64,000 bases of DNA from Nocardioides exalbidus (lineage in GTDB: Bacteria; Actinomycetota; Actinomycetes; Propionibacteriales; Nocardioidaceae), in contig NZ_FNRT01000002.1 of assembly GCF_900105585.1 (NCBI RefSeq), forward strand, positions 806,001 through 870,000, read 5' to 3'. Position 1 is the stretch's first letter. Each line of letters begins with the position of its first letter. Positions 35,808-44,313 of the stretch are shown in pieces. A program made the position numbers and the translations under genes. The notes under the pieces were generated by a model that was not told where the DNA came from, ran no database searches, and saw only the letters and a program-made list of their open reading frames with translations.

Positions 35808-36776
35808 TCAGGCGGCGGCGGGCTCGCGCCGCGCCCAGCCCGCGTCGGTCAGGGCGCGCTCGATCTGGACGAAGAACTCGTCGGCTGCGACGCGCAGGCC
35901 GAGCACGGGGAGCCTGAGCACGGTGAGGTGCTCGAGTGTGACGTCGTTGTGGCGAAGGGCGTCCCCGACGATCTCCTCGGCCCAGGCGTGCTGGATGCCG
36001 TCGACCTCGACGACGACGCGCCATCGCTCCCACAGCACGTCGAGGTAGTAGCGACCGCGCGGACCCCGCCGCACCGCCTGTCGAGAGGGCTCGGGCAGAC
36101 CCCGCGCCCGGCACTGACCTGCGAAGTCGAGCTCAGCAAGGCTGCGCACCCCGCCGACGAGATCGGTCACCACGTCCCGCACGAGACCCAGCCGAGGGGC
36201 CTTCCTGACCTGGAGGAGCGCCCGGCCGACCCGCTCGGCCGGCACGATGCCCTGCTGGACCACCATCGTCAGCAGCAGCGCCGCCTGGCGATCGCTCCGC
36301 GCCCAGAGCGCCCCGCGAACGGCGGCGACCTCGGTGCGAGTCCGCGCCGGCCCTGGACCGGCGTACAGGTCGTCCTCCCGCCAGCGGCGCGTCTGTCGGA
36401 CGTCGACCAGCCTGTCCCGGAACACCCTGGCGCCGCGAGGGACCGAGACTCGGTGCCGGTCGACGTCGAAGCCCTCGAGTCCGGCCGCGATGAGCGACGA
36501 CGCCCCGTCGAGCCTGGCGCGCGGGCCACCGGACAGCTGAGCGGCCCACAGCGCGGTCAGCGCGTCAATCGGTCCGGTGTGGAGGACGATGACGTGGCGA
36601 CCGACCGTCTGCCAGCGCCCGGCCCGCACGTTGGCCCGTACCTCCGCCCTGGTCAACCCGGCGGCGTACAGCTGCCGGCGGGACACCGCACTCGCCTGCC
36701 CCTCGCCGATGTCCGTCGCGCGGCGGCGACGTGCGTCGCGGGCGGACGCGGTGCGGGGCTTAGGTCGAGCGCTCAT
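35808..36776 (-). CDS. AbiEi-like / DUF559 endonuclease-fold protein
   Basis: A 322-residue protein in two parts. Residues about 28-130 resemble the AbiEi-type N-terminal domain (SAVSRRQLYAAGLTRAEVRA, then AGRWQTVGRHVIVL), a DNA-binding helix-turn-helix that in type IV toxin-antitoxin systems represses transcription. Residues about 215-310 are a DUF559 (Vsr/MrcP-like PD-(D/E)xK) domain: YYLDVLWERWRVVVEVDG carries the Asp and Glu-x-Asp expected of the nuclease core. No toxin gene is adjacent. It is bracketed by hairpin-repeat arrays with the same stem on both sides. Such genes are often multicopy in actinobacteria. Function unknown; repeat-linked mobility or defence is conceivable. Confidence 0.75.
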   Translation of the reverse strand: MSARPKPRTASARDARRRRATDIGEGQASAVSRRQLYAAGLTRAEVRANVRAGRWQTVGRHVIVLHTGPIDALTALWAAQLSGGPRARLDGASSLIAAGLEGFDVDRHRVSVPRGARVFRDRLVDVRQTRRWREDDLYAGPGPARTRTEVAAVRGALWARSDRQAALLLTMVVQQGIVPAERVGRALLQVRKAPRLGLVRDVVTDLVGGVRSLAELDFAGQCRARGLPEPSRQAVRRGPRGRYYLDVLWERWRVVVEVDGIQHAWAEEIVGDALRHNDVTLEHLTVLRLPVLGLRVAADEFFVQIERALTDAGWARREPAAA

Positions 36777-36887
36777 CCGAGCAGACTGACCTCGGGTCGA
36801 CCACGTCGCACGCGGCCCGGTTCGTCGGTGTGGATGACCAGCCCGGGCACGGCCCTGTGGACACTTCGTGGCCCGCTGGTCGAGGCC

Positions 36888-37059
36888 GATCCGTCATCCT
36901 TTCCCGACGCCATCGATGCGAGAACGGATGACGGATCCGGGCACCGGCCGATCCGTCATCCTTTCCCGACGTCATCGATACGAGAACGGATGACGGATCC
37001 GGGCACCGGGCGATCCGTCATCCAGAGGCGACCCGATGGCTTCGGGTTCGGATGACGGA
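36888..37059. repeat. Right array of three hairpin repeats
   Basis: Three units 62 bp apart: arms GATCCGTCATCC at 36888, 36950 and 37012, right arms GGATGACGGATC at 36926 and 36988 and GGATGACGGA at 37050, each with a 26-nt loop. Loops of units 1 and 2 (TTTCCCGACG...GAGAAC) differ from those of the left array, while unit 3 (GCGACCCGATGG...CGGGT) is closer to them. The stems are the same as in the left array. The 363-bp gap 36777-37139 holds nothing else except GC-rich sequence and a hairpin (GCCGGGCA-ACCCCATGC-TGCCCGGC) near 37095-37120 that probably ends pstB transcription. Confidence 0.85.
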
Positions 37060-37139
37060 CCCGTCGGAGCGGCGGCGGCGCAGGACGACGAACGGCCGGG
37101 CAACCCCATGCTGCCCGGCCGACGACGAAGGGGTGCTGC

Positions 37140-37919
37140 TCAGCCGAAGCGGCCGGAGATGTAGGCCTCAGTGGCCTCGTTGTCCGGGTTGGCGAACATC
37201 TTCTGGGTCGAGTTGAACTCCACCAGGTGGCCGGGCTGGCCGGCGGCCTTGAGGTTGAAGAAGCCGGTCTCGTCGGAGACGCGGGCCGCCTGCTGCATGT
37301 TGTGGGTGACGATGACGATCGTGTACTCGGACTTCAGCTCGTGGATGAGGTCCTCGATGGCCGACGTCGAGATCGGGTCGAGCGCGGAGCACGGCTCGTC
37401 CATCAGCAGGACCTCGGGCTGGACCGCGATCGCGCGCGCGATGCACAGGCGCTGCTGCTGGCCGCCGGAGAGGCCCATGCCGGGCTTGCCGAGGCGGTCC
37501 TTGACCTCGTTCCAGAGGTTGGCGCCCTTGAGCGAGCGCTCGACGATCTCGTCGGCCTCCGCCTTCTTCATCTTCTTCGAGTTGAGCCGGTTGCCGGCCA
37601 AAATGTTGTCGTAGATCGACATCGTCGGGAACGGGTTCGGGCGCTGGAAGACCATGCCGATCTGGCGGCGTACGGCGACCGGGTCGACCGCGGAGTCGTA
37701 GAGCGACTGGCCGTCGACCATCACCTTGCCCTCCACGCGGGCACCGGGGATGACCTCGTGCATCCGGTTGAGGGAGCGGAGGAACGTCGACTTGCCACAG
37801 CCCGACGGGCCGATGAAGGCGGTGACCGAGCGCGCCTTGATGGTCATGCTGACGCCCTGCACGGCGAGGAAGTCGCCGTAGTAGATGTCGAGGTCGTCGA
37901 CGGTGATGCTCTTGGCCAT
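37140..37919 (-). CDS. pstB: Phosphate ABC transporter ATP-binding protein
   Basis: A 259-residue ABC ATPase: Walker [10 protein letters not shown] at 37-45, signature [16 protein letters not shown], Walker [12 protein letters not shown], and the switch His in [13 protein letters not shown]. The sequence [12 protein letters not shown] is typical of PstB. It powers phosphate import with PstC and PstA. Last gene of pstS-pstC-pstA-pstB. A paralogue lies at 61.9 kb. Confidence 0.96.
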   Translation of the reverse strand: MAKSITVDDLDIYYGDFLAVQGVSMTIKARSVTAFIGPSGCGKSTFLRSLNRMHEVIPGARVEGKVMVDGQSLYDSAVDPVAVRRQIGMVFQRPNPFPTMSIYDNILAGNRLNSKKMKKAEADEIVERSLKGANLWNEVKDRLGKPGMGLSGGQQQRLCIARAIAVQPEVLLMDEPCSALDPISTSAIEDLIHELKSEYTIVIVTHNMQQAARVSDETGFFNLKAAGQPGHLVEFNSTQKMFANPDNEATEAYISGRFG

Positions 37920-37959
37920 GGGAGTGAGTCTCTCTTGTCTTTCCGGAGTTCGGGCGGGC

Positions 37960-39051
37960 TCAGTGGCCGGTCTTGGGGGCGAAGATCCTGCCGATGATGC
38001 GTGCGGCGAGGTTGAGCACCATCACGATCACGATCAGCACGAGTGCACCGCCCCACGCGATCTCGATGCCGGGCGGCGTGCCGCCGGGCGTCTCGGCGAT
38101 GCCGGGGTTCGCGTTCTGCGTGTAGATGAGCACCGGGAGCGTGGTCATGCGGCCGTCGAACACGTTGAAGTTGGTGCGGGTCGTCAGGCCGGCGATCAGC
38201 AGCAGCGGCGCGGTCTCGCCGACCACGCGGGCGATCGACAGTGTCACGCCGGTGACGATGCCACCCAGGGCGGTCGGCAGCACCACCTTGACGATCGTGC
38301 GCCACTTCGGCACGCCCAGGGCGTACGCCGCCTCCCGCAGCTCGCCGGGCACGAGCCGCAGCATCTCCTCGGTCGAGCGGACCACGATGGGGATCATCAG
38401 CAGTGCCAGCGCCACCGAGCCGCCGATGCCCACACGGGTCGACGGGCCGAACAGGAGGATGAAGAGCGCGAAGGCGAACAGGCCGGCGACGATCGAGGGG
38501 ATGCCGGTCATGACGTCGACGAGGAAGGTGATCCAGCGCGCGAGGCGCTTGCCCTTGCCGTACTCGATCAGGTAGATCGCCGCCATGATGCCGATCGGCA
38601 CCGAGATGAGGGCCGCGAACAGCGTGATCAGCAGCGTGCCGATCAGCGCGTGGTAGATGCCCACCTCCTGGTCGAGGCTGGTGCGGTACATCGAGAAGGT
38701 CAGGAAGGTCGAGTTGATCGCCGGCAGCCCCCGGTCGACCACGGTCCACAGGAGCGAGACCAGCGGCACGATCGCGACCAGGCAGGCCGCCCAGACGAGT
38801 CCGGTGACGGCCCGGTCGGCCGCACCGCGGCGTCCCTCCACGACGCGCGACCAGAGGGGCAGCGCGACCAGGTAGACGAGGCCGGTGAGGAGCGCCCAGG
38901 CGACGACGCCCCAGCCGAGGAGGAGGACGGGGAGGGCGGCGGCGGCGACCGACACGACGGCGACCAGGTAGGGCGCGAACCGCGGCAGCCTCGCGGCGGT
39001 GAAGGAGACCGGCTCGGAGCGCGGCCGGACGGGAGCAGTCGTGGTGCTCAT
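37960..39051 (-). CDS. pstA: Phosphate ABC transporter permease PstA
   Basis: A 363-residue inner-membrane permease. After a roughly 70-residue extension with extra membrane segments come the six-segment ABC core and the EAA-type loop [20 protein letters not shown]. The family start of the core ([18 protein letters not shown]) and [22 protein letters not shown] are typical of PstA. It pairs with PstC to form the channel. 70 bp separate it from pstC. Confidence 0.94.
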   Translation of the reverse strand: MSTTTAPVRPRSEPVSFTAARLPRFAPYLVAVVSVAAAALPVLLLGWGVVAWALLTGLVYLVALPLWSRVVEGRRGAADRAVTGLVWAACLVAIVPLVSLLWTVVDRGLPAINSTFLTFSMYRTSLDQEVGIYHALIGTLLITLFAALISVPIGIMAAIYLIEYGKGKRLARWITFLVDVMTGIPSIVAGLFAFALFILLFGPSTRVGIGGSVALALLMIPIVVRSTEEMLRLVPGELREAAYALGVPKWRTIVKVVLPTALGGIVTGVTLSIARVVGETAPLLLIAGLTTRTNFNVFDGRMTTLPVLIYTQNANPGIAETPGGTPPGIEIAWGGALVLIVIVMVLNLAARIIGRIFAPKTGH

Positions 39052-39121
39052 GACCGGGGTCCCCTCGAAGTTGTCGGGCGGTGGAGCGAAGCGGGGGAGA
39101 CCGAGAAGTTCGTGGGGTGGT

Positions 39122-40063
39122 TCATCGAGCCAGCTTCCTCTCGTTGCGGGTGACGATCCATCGGGCCGCGAAGTTGACCAGGAAGGTCACCAGGAACAGC
39201 ACGAGGCCGGTCGCGATCAGCACCTGGATCTTGCCCGGGGTGCCCTCCTTGTAGTTGGAGGCGATGTTGGACGCGATCGACGCGGGGTTGCTGCTCGAGA
39301 TCAGGTTGAACGAGATGCCGCCGCCGGCGGAGAGCACCATGGCGACGGCCATCGTCTCGCCGAGCGCGCGGCCCAGGCCGAGCATCACGGCGGACACCAT
39401 GCCGGAGCGCGCGTAGGGGAAGACGGCCATCTTCACCATCTCCCACCGGGTCGCGCCAAGGGCGAGCGCCGCCTCCTCGTGCAGGCGCGGCGTCTGGGAG
39501 AACACCTCGCGCGAGATCGCGGTGATGATCGGGATGATCATGATCGCCAGCACGAGGCCGGCGGTGAGGATCGTACGACCGGTGCCCGAGGCGGGTCCGG
39601 CGAAGAACGGCAGCCAGCCCATGTTCTCGTCGAGCCAGACGTAGACCGGCTTGAGCTGCGGTGCCAGCACGCTGATGCCCCACAGGCCGAACACGACCGA
39701 CGGGACGGCGGCCAGCAGGTCGATCACGTAGGCGATCGGGGTGGCGACCCGCTTGGGCGCGTAGTGGCTGACCACCAGCGCGATGCCCCAGGCGAGGGGC
39801 ACGGCGACGATGAGCGCGATGACGGCAGCGAGCACCGTGCCGAACAGCAGCGGCGCGACGTAGCCGGCGAAGTTGGTGGCGTCGCCGTAGAACTCGGCGG
39901 GCTTGGCCAGGCCGGGGATGCCCTCGATGGCCAGGAAGATGAAGACCCCTGCCAGCGCGACCAGGATGGCGATCCCGGCGGCCAGCGCGAAGCCGGAGAA
40001 GACCCTGTCGCCGACCCGGGCCTTGGCCTGGCCGGTGTCCTCAGCAACAACGGTGGTTGCCAC
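39122..40063 (-). CDS. pstC: Phosphate ABC transporter permease PstC
   Basis: A 313-residue permease with six membrane segments and the EAA loop HEEAALALGATRWEMVKMAV; AVPSVVFGLWGI and LGRALGETMAVAMVL are PstC hallmarks. GTG start. It lies 102 bp after pstS, a larger gap than usual that may allow processing so that more PstS is made. Confidence 0.95.
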   Translation of the reverse strand: MATTVVAEDTGQAKARVGDRVFSGFALAAGIAILVALAGVFIFLAIEGIPGLAKPAEFYGDATNFAGYVAPLLFGTVLAAVIALIVAVPLAWGIALVVSHYAPKRVATPIAYVIDLLAAVPSVVFGLWGISVLAPQLKPVYVWLDENMGWLPFFAGPASGTGRTILTAGLVLAIMIIPIITAISREVFSQTPRLHEEAALALGATRWEMVKMAVFPYARSGMVSAVMLGLGRALGETMAVAMVLSAGGGISFNLISSSNPASIASNIASNYKEGTPGKIQVLIATGLVLFLVTFLVNFAARWIVTRNERKLAR

Positions 40064-40165
40064 TCGCTACCTCACTCAGTCGTTTCATGCGTCGGTGCGG
40101 CGGGCCGGTTGCCCGACCCGCCGCACTCGGCGTTGGGTGGTCGGAGCGCGCTCCGACCCATGGAA

Positions 40166-41293
40166 TCAGCCCGCGGTGATCGCGTCCACGATGGACTGCG
40201 CACGCTCGGCGACCGAGGAGGACAGCGGCGCGGAGCCGGCCTCGTCGGACGCGGCCTGCTGGCCCTCGTCGGACACGATGTAGGACAGGTAGCCCTTCAC
40301 CAGGTCGGCCTCGGCCTGGTCCTCGTAGGTCTGGCAGGCGATGAGGTAGCTCAGCAGGACGACCGGGTAGGCGCCCGCCTCGGTCGAGGTGCGGTCGATG
40401 TCGACGGCCATGTCGACGTCGGCGCGACCCTCGGCGGCCGGGGAGGTCTCCACGACGATCGCGGCGCCCTCGGCGGACGGGGCGACGTACTCCTCGCCGA
40501 CCTTGACCGAGACGACGGACAGGTCGCCGACCTGGCTCTCGTCGGCGTAGCCGATGGTGCCGGTGCCGCCGGAGACGGCCGAGATGACACCGGAGGTGCC
40601 CTCAGCGGCCTCGCCACCCTTGACCGGGAAGGCGTCCTCGGCCTCGTAGGACCACGACGAGCTGGCCTTGCCGAGGTAGTCGGTGAAGTTCTTCGTGGTG
40701 CCCGAGTCGTCCGAGCGGTGCACGGGGGTGATGGCCGTGTCCGGGAGGTCGGCGTCGGGGTTCTGGTCGGCGATCGCCGGGTCGTTCCACTTCGTGATCT
40801 TGTTGTCGAAGATCTGGGCGATCGTGTCGGCGTCCAGGTTGAGGGAGTCGACACCCTCGAGGTTGAACGCCACGGCGATCGGGGAGACGTAGGCCGGGAC
40901 CTCGATCGGGTCGCTGCCGCCGCACCGCTCCTTGGCGGCGCTGAGCTCGCCCTCGTCGTCGTTGAGGTAGGAGTCGGAGCCAGCGAAGCTGACGCCGCCG
41001 CTGATGAAGTTCGTGCGCCCGTCGCCGGAGCCGACCGGGTCGTAGTTGACGGTCACGTTGCCGTCGTTCATGCCCTGGAAGCCGGTGGCCCAGGCGCCCT
41101 GGGCCTTCTCCTGCGAGGAGGCGCCGGCGCCGTTGAGGTCACCGGACAGGCCGCCCGAGGTGTCGCTCGAGCCGCTGCTCGAGTCGGAGCCGGAGTCCGA
41201 CTCGTTGCCCGCGCCACACGCGGTGAGGGAGATCGAGAGGGCGAGGACGGCCACGCTGGGGGCGAGCGCCTTGCGGAAAGAAGTGCGGTTCAC
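40166..41293 (-). CDS. pstS: Phosphate-binding lipoprotein PstS
   Basis: A 375-residue exported binding protein. The signal ends in the lipobox SLTA-Cys26, so it is anchored in the membrane outer face; a Ser/Gly linker follows. Phosphate-contact segments are GAGASSQ (about residue 57), PVGSGDGRTNFISG, VHRSDDSGTTKNFTDYL and the SGGTGTIGYAD stretch. GTG start with CAGGAGC upstream. The strong PHO box at 41369-41390 should induce the operon under phosphate limitation. Confidence 0.95.
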   Translation of the reverse strand: MNRTSFRKALAPSVAVLALSISLTACGAGNESDSGSDSSSGSSDTSGGLSGDLNGAGASSQEKAQGAWATGFQGMNDGNVTVNYDPVGSGDGRTNFISGGVSFAGSDSYLNDDEGELSAAKERCGGSDPIEVPAYVSPIAVAFNLEGVDSLNLDADTIAQIFDNKITKWNDPAIADQNPDADLPDTAITPVHRSDDSGTTKNFTDYLGKASSSWSYEAEDAFPVKGGEAAEGTSGVISAVSGGTGTIGYADESQVGDLSVVSVKVGEEYVAPSAEGAAIVVETSPAAEGRADVDMAVDIDRTSTEAGAYPVVLLSYLIACQTYEDQAEADLVKGYLSYIVSDEGQQAASDEAGSAPLSSSVAERAQSIVDAITAG

Positions 41294-41368
41294 TTCGAGT
41301 GCTCCTGGGAAGTCTGATGAGTGCTGACACGAGTGAAGGTAGGCACGTCAGGAGAACGAGCACGGCGC

Positions 41369-41390
41369 CGTCGGTGAACGCACGATGAAC
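41369..41390 (-). promoter_or_regulatory. PHO box before pstS
   Basis: On the minus strand two adjacent 11-bp units read GTTCATCGTGC and GTTCACCGACG; a further GTTCAC half lies at 41440-41445. TACCTT follows about 30 bp on as a possible -10 box. This is the clearest of the three PHO boxes in the window and sits upstream, as for an activator site. Confidence 0.78.
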
Positions 41391-41499
41391 TCGATCAGGC
41401 CGGATGACGTCGGGCACCCGTAGGTGAGACGGCAATCACGTGAACTCGCCCGAGAGGCCTTGACGGCGGCGATGGAGGAGGTCTAGGAACCGTCCCCGC

Positions 41500-42357
41500 T
41501 CAGGGGTGCAGGACCTCGGTCGCCACGACCCGGCCCTTGCGGTGGTGCACCACCAGCATCGCACCCGGCTCCAGCTTCACGTCGGGCACCCGGAGGGCGT
41601 CGAGGACGGTCGGCAGCACGGGGCGGTGCGTGCACAGGACCGAGCTGGAGCCGGAGTCCATCAGCGCGTCGACCAGGTCGAGGATCCCCTCGGCGGACGC
41701 GTCCTCCTCGGTCAGGTCGTCGTACGTCTTCACCGGCCACCCGGTCGTGTCGACGTAGGGCGTCACCGTCTGCACGCAGCGCAGGCTGGAGGAGGTGTGG
41801 GCGGCGGTCACGTCGAAGGCGGCGAGCAGCGGCACGAGCCGCTGGGCCTGCGCCTCCCCGAGCTGGACGAGCGGGCGCTGCCGGTCGTCCTTCTTCCAGC
41901 CGCCCCGGGCACGCGCCTTGCCGTGGCGCAGCACGACGAGTGCGCGCGTCTTGCGCCGCAGCGGCTCGGCCTCGAGGAGGGTCTCGCGGTCGTGGGGGTA
42001 GGTGAGGCGGCGCATCGCGGCCTTCCACTCCACCCACTCGACCCGATCGATCTCGTCGTTGGGCCGGTAGCGGCTGACGTCGTCGCTGCCGACGACCCGC
42101 GCGACCCAGTAGTCGACGTGCTTCCAGCGACCGCCCGACAGGCGGTAGCGCTGGGGCGCCAGGGCGGGCCCGAGCCGGACGTCGAGCCCGGTCTCCTCCG
42201 CGACCTCGCGCACCGCAGCGGCGACCACGTGCTCGCCCGGGTCGAGCTTGCCCTTGGGGAACGACCAGTCGTCGTACTTCGGCCGGTGCACGAGCAGCAC
42301 CTCACCGCCCTTGCGGGTCACCACGGCACCAGCAGCGCGCACGTCGCGGGGCTCCAT
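41500..42357 (-). CDS. mutT1: Nudix hydrolase fused to histidine phosphatase (MutT1 type)
   Basis: A 285-residue protein. Residues 1 to about 135 are a Nudix domain with the box GKLDPGEHVVAAAVREVAEE (followed by TGL). Residues about 150-285 are a histidine-phosphatase domain opening with VVLRHGKA, the phospho-His motif. Mycobacterial MutT1 has the same fusion and clears 8-oxo-GTP and diadenosine polyphosphates. In M. tuberculosis it lies beside ppk; here the pst genes stand between (from memory). It is transcribed toward pstS and is divergent from the membrane-anchored unknown protein. Confidence 0.85.
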   Translation of the reverse strand: MEPRDVRAAGAVVTRKGGEVLLVHRPKYDDWSFPKGKLDPGEHVVAAAVREVAEETGLDVRLGPALAPQRYRLSGGRWKHVDYWVARVVGSDDVSRYRPNDEIDRVEWVEWKAAMRRLTYPHDRETLLEAEPLRRKTRALVVLRHGKARARGGWKKDDRQRPLVQLGEAQAQRLVPLLAAFDVTAAHTSSSLRCVQTVTPYVDTTGWPVKTYDDLTEEDASAEGILDLVDALMDSGSSSVLCTHRPVLPTVLDALRVPDVKLEPGAMLVVHHRKGRVVATEVLHP

Positions 42358-42401
42358 GGAAGTAGTGTCACACCCATTCCCGACCCCTGAGGAGACCACC
42401 C

Positions 42402-43448
42402 GTGCCACGACGTGCCGTGCTGGCCCTCGTGGCCGTCCTGGTGGTGGTCGTCGGGGGACTCGTCGTGTGGCGCTCGAGCCAGTCGACGACCGCACTCAGC
42501 CACGCCCTCGAGCTCGCGCCCGCGGGCACCAGCCGGTCCTCGTGGACGGACTGGGAGGGCGTACGCCGTGAGGTGGGCGCCGAGGTCGACGCGAGCTCGT
42601 CGGCCGACGACGTGGACGCGTTCGTGGCCGACGCCTTCGGGGCCGACCTCACCTCGATGTCCGCGCTGGGCACCTCGGCCGGGACGATGCAGGAAGAGCT
42701 CGGCCTCTCCCCCGCCACGATCTCGTGGGAGCTGCTGGCGCAGTCGGGCGACGGGGCCGTCGAGCTGATGGGTGTCGGCGACGACGTGGACCTCGACGAC
42801 GTCGCCGACCGCCTCGACGGGCTGGGCTGGACCAGGCCGGACGACGACGACGACGTGTGGGTCGGCGGGACCACCGTGCTGGCGAGCGTCGGCGCGCTCA
42901 CGCCGGAGCTCCAGCACTTCGCGCTGCTGCGCGACCGCGGCATCGTGATGGCCTCCGACCAGGCGGCGTTCCTCGAGCAGGCCGTCGAGGTCGCGAAGGG
43001 CGACGCGGACGGAGCCGGCGACCTCGCCGGGCTCGCCGCAGGGCTCGAGGACCCGGTCGCCGCGGCGGTCTACAGCGGCGACTACGCCTGCGAGCACCTG
43101 GCGATGGCGCAGGCCGACGACGACGCGCAGGCCGAGGCGGACCAGCTCGTGGCGGCGGCAGGCGGCGTCCATCCCCTGACCGGCTTCGCCATGGGCCTGC
43201 TGCCGGACGGCGACGTGCGCGCGCTGCTGCAGGTGGAGGACTCCGACGACGCACCCGACGACGCCGACGCGCGAGCCGGGCTGGCATCTGGCCCGGCGCC
43301 CGGGCAGGGCGGGGACTTCGCCGACCGGTTCTCGCTGGAGGACGCGAGCGCGGAGGGCCGCGTGGTGACGCTGGACCTGCGTCCGCGCGAGGGCGAGTAC
43401 GTGCTCTCGGACCTGACGAGCGGCCCGGTCCTGTTCGCCACCTGCTGA
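42402..43448 (+). CDS. Membrane-anchored protein of unknown function
   Basis: A 348-residue protein with an N-terminal anchor or signal (RRAVLALVAVLVVVVGGLVVW) and an acidic, Ala/Asp-rich extracytoplasmic body. It has no motif I recognise; segments such as ELLAQSGDGAVELMGVGDDV and GALTPELQHFALLRDRGIVM suggest an alpha/beta fold. A single late Cys occurs at the extreme C-terminus (FATC). GTG start 44 bp from the divergent mutT1 start. I cannot assign it. Confidence 0.7.
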   Translation: MPRRAVLALVAVLVVVVGGLVVWRSSQSTTALSHALELAPAGTSRSSWTDWEGVRREVGAEVDASSSADDVDAFVADAFGADLTSMSALGTSAGTMQEELGLSPATISWELLAQSGDGAVELMGVGDDVDLDDVADRLDGLGWTRPDDDDDVWVGGTTVLASVGALTPELQHFALLRDRGIVMASDQAAFLEQAVEVAKGDADGAGDLAGLAAGLEDPVAAAVYSGDYACEHLAMAQADDDAQAEADQLVAAAGGVHPLTGFAMGLLPDGDVRALLQVEDSDDAPDDADARAGLASGPAPGQGGDFADRFSLEDASAEGRVVTLDLRPREGEYVLSDLTSGPVLFATC

Positions 43449-43471
43449 CCGGGCCCGACTGGCGCGCGGCG

Positions 43472-43633
43472 TCAGTCGATGGGCTTGCGCGGGGTGACCC
43501 CGAGCAGCACGTCGATCTCCTCTTGGGAGAGGTGCTCCTCGGACTCGCTGGCGGCGATGATCAGGGTCGTGGTCAGCTCCACCTCGCTGAGGAGGTCGCC
43601 GTCCTCGAGGGTCACGTCGAACTGGTCGTGCAT
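43472..43633 (-). CDS. Small conserved acidic protein
   Basis: A 53-residue acidic protein, MHDQFDVTLEDGDLLSEVEL continuing to LSQEEIDVLLGV. I recall similar short proteins in many actinomycetes but no function. The ATG at 43633 has an excellent ribosome site (GGAGGAGGGTGAC); an upstream in-frame extension is possible but has none. It is convergent with the preceding membrane protein. Confidence 0.7.
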   Translation of the reverse strand: MHDQFDVTLEDGDLLSEVELTTTLIIAASESEEHLSQEEIDVLLGVTPRKPID

Positions 43634-43754
43634 GTCACCCTCCTCCTGTCCGCCCCGGTCGGATCTTCCGACTCTAGGTGTTGTCGCCAAGTGTGACGCA
43701 GAGCCACGTCGGTGTGTATGACCCGAACGTGCTACTAGTCTGCCCCGAAATCGA

Positions 43755-43788
43755 CTTCGACCCCAGCCCTCGGGGGATGGGGTCGAAG
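43755..43788 (-). terminator. Terminator after the cold-shock gene
   Basis: An 11-bp perfect stem CTTCGACCCCA / TGGGGTCGAAG with a 12-nt loop, 38 bp past the cspA stop on its strand. Confidence 0.7.
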
Positions 43789-43825
43789 CCTTGATCAGAT
43801 CTGGAACAGGTCCAGAGTCAGCCGA

Positions 43826-44029
43826 TCAGAGCGGGCGGACGTTCTCCGCCTGCGGGCCCTTCGGACCCTGGGTGACGTCGAACTCGACCTTCTGGTTCTC
43901 GTCCAGCGACTTGTAGCCGTTGGTCTGGATGGCCGAGTAGTGCACGAAGACGTCGTCGCCGCCGTCCTCCTGCGCGATGAAGCCGAAACCCTTCTCGGCG
44001 TTGAACCACTTAACGGTGCCCTGAGCCAT
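43826..44029 (-). CDS. cspA: Cold-shock protein
   Basis: A 67-residue CSD protein with both RNA-binding motifs: KGFGFIAQ (RNP1) and VFVHYSAI (RNP2), start [18 protein letters not shown]. It binds single-stranded RNA and prevents secondary structure. GGAGTAACGAGC precedes the ATG. The 284-bp region to the divergent M81 gene is AT-richer than its surroundings and probably carries a long structured leader, as known for other csp genes. Confidence 0.95.
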   Translation of the reverse strand: MAQGTVKWFNAEKGFGFIAQEDGGDDVFVHYSAIQTNGYKSLDENQKVEFDVTQGPKGPQAENVRPL

Positions 44030-44313
44030 GATGCTCGTTACTCCTTTGTCGGGGCGAGAGCCGCCACCTCGGCGACCCACACCAGATGCGGTGACACGCC
44101 GCTTGCGACTCACGAGCTGGCAGGGCCCGAAGAAGAAAACGCCGTTGGATCACAAACTCCGCGGGCGTCTACCTGCTGGAACTTGCACCTGTTGCACTCC
44201 AAACCCTACCAACAAGACGGCCGTTGTCACCTGTCCGTTGGTAGCGCATCGTGAACTCTCGACCAACGGCCCGTCCGAGGGGGTGAGCGGTCGGGCCTGA
44301 CACGATCGGGAGC
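44030..44313. promoter_or_regulatory. Divergent promoter region cspA / M81 peptidase
   Basis: A gene-free 284-bp gap. The inverted repeat CCGTTGGT (44235) / ACCAACGG (44262) with a 19-bp spacer lies about 200 bp before cspA and 45 bp before the M81 start. Stretches of TTTTCTTCTTC on the cspA strand suggest a long leader. No riboswitch class is recognised. Confidence 0.4.

Noticed and set aside
35594..37059. The hairpin arrays as CRISPR arrays
   Set aside because: Units are self-complementary, the segments between the arms are nearly the same from unit to unit, and no cas genes are near. There are no unique spacers.
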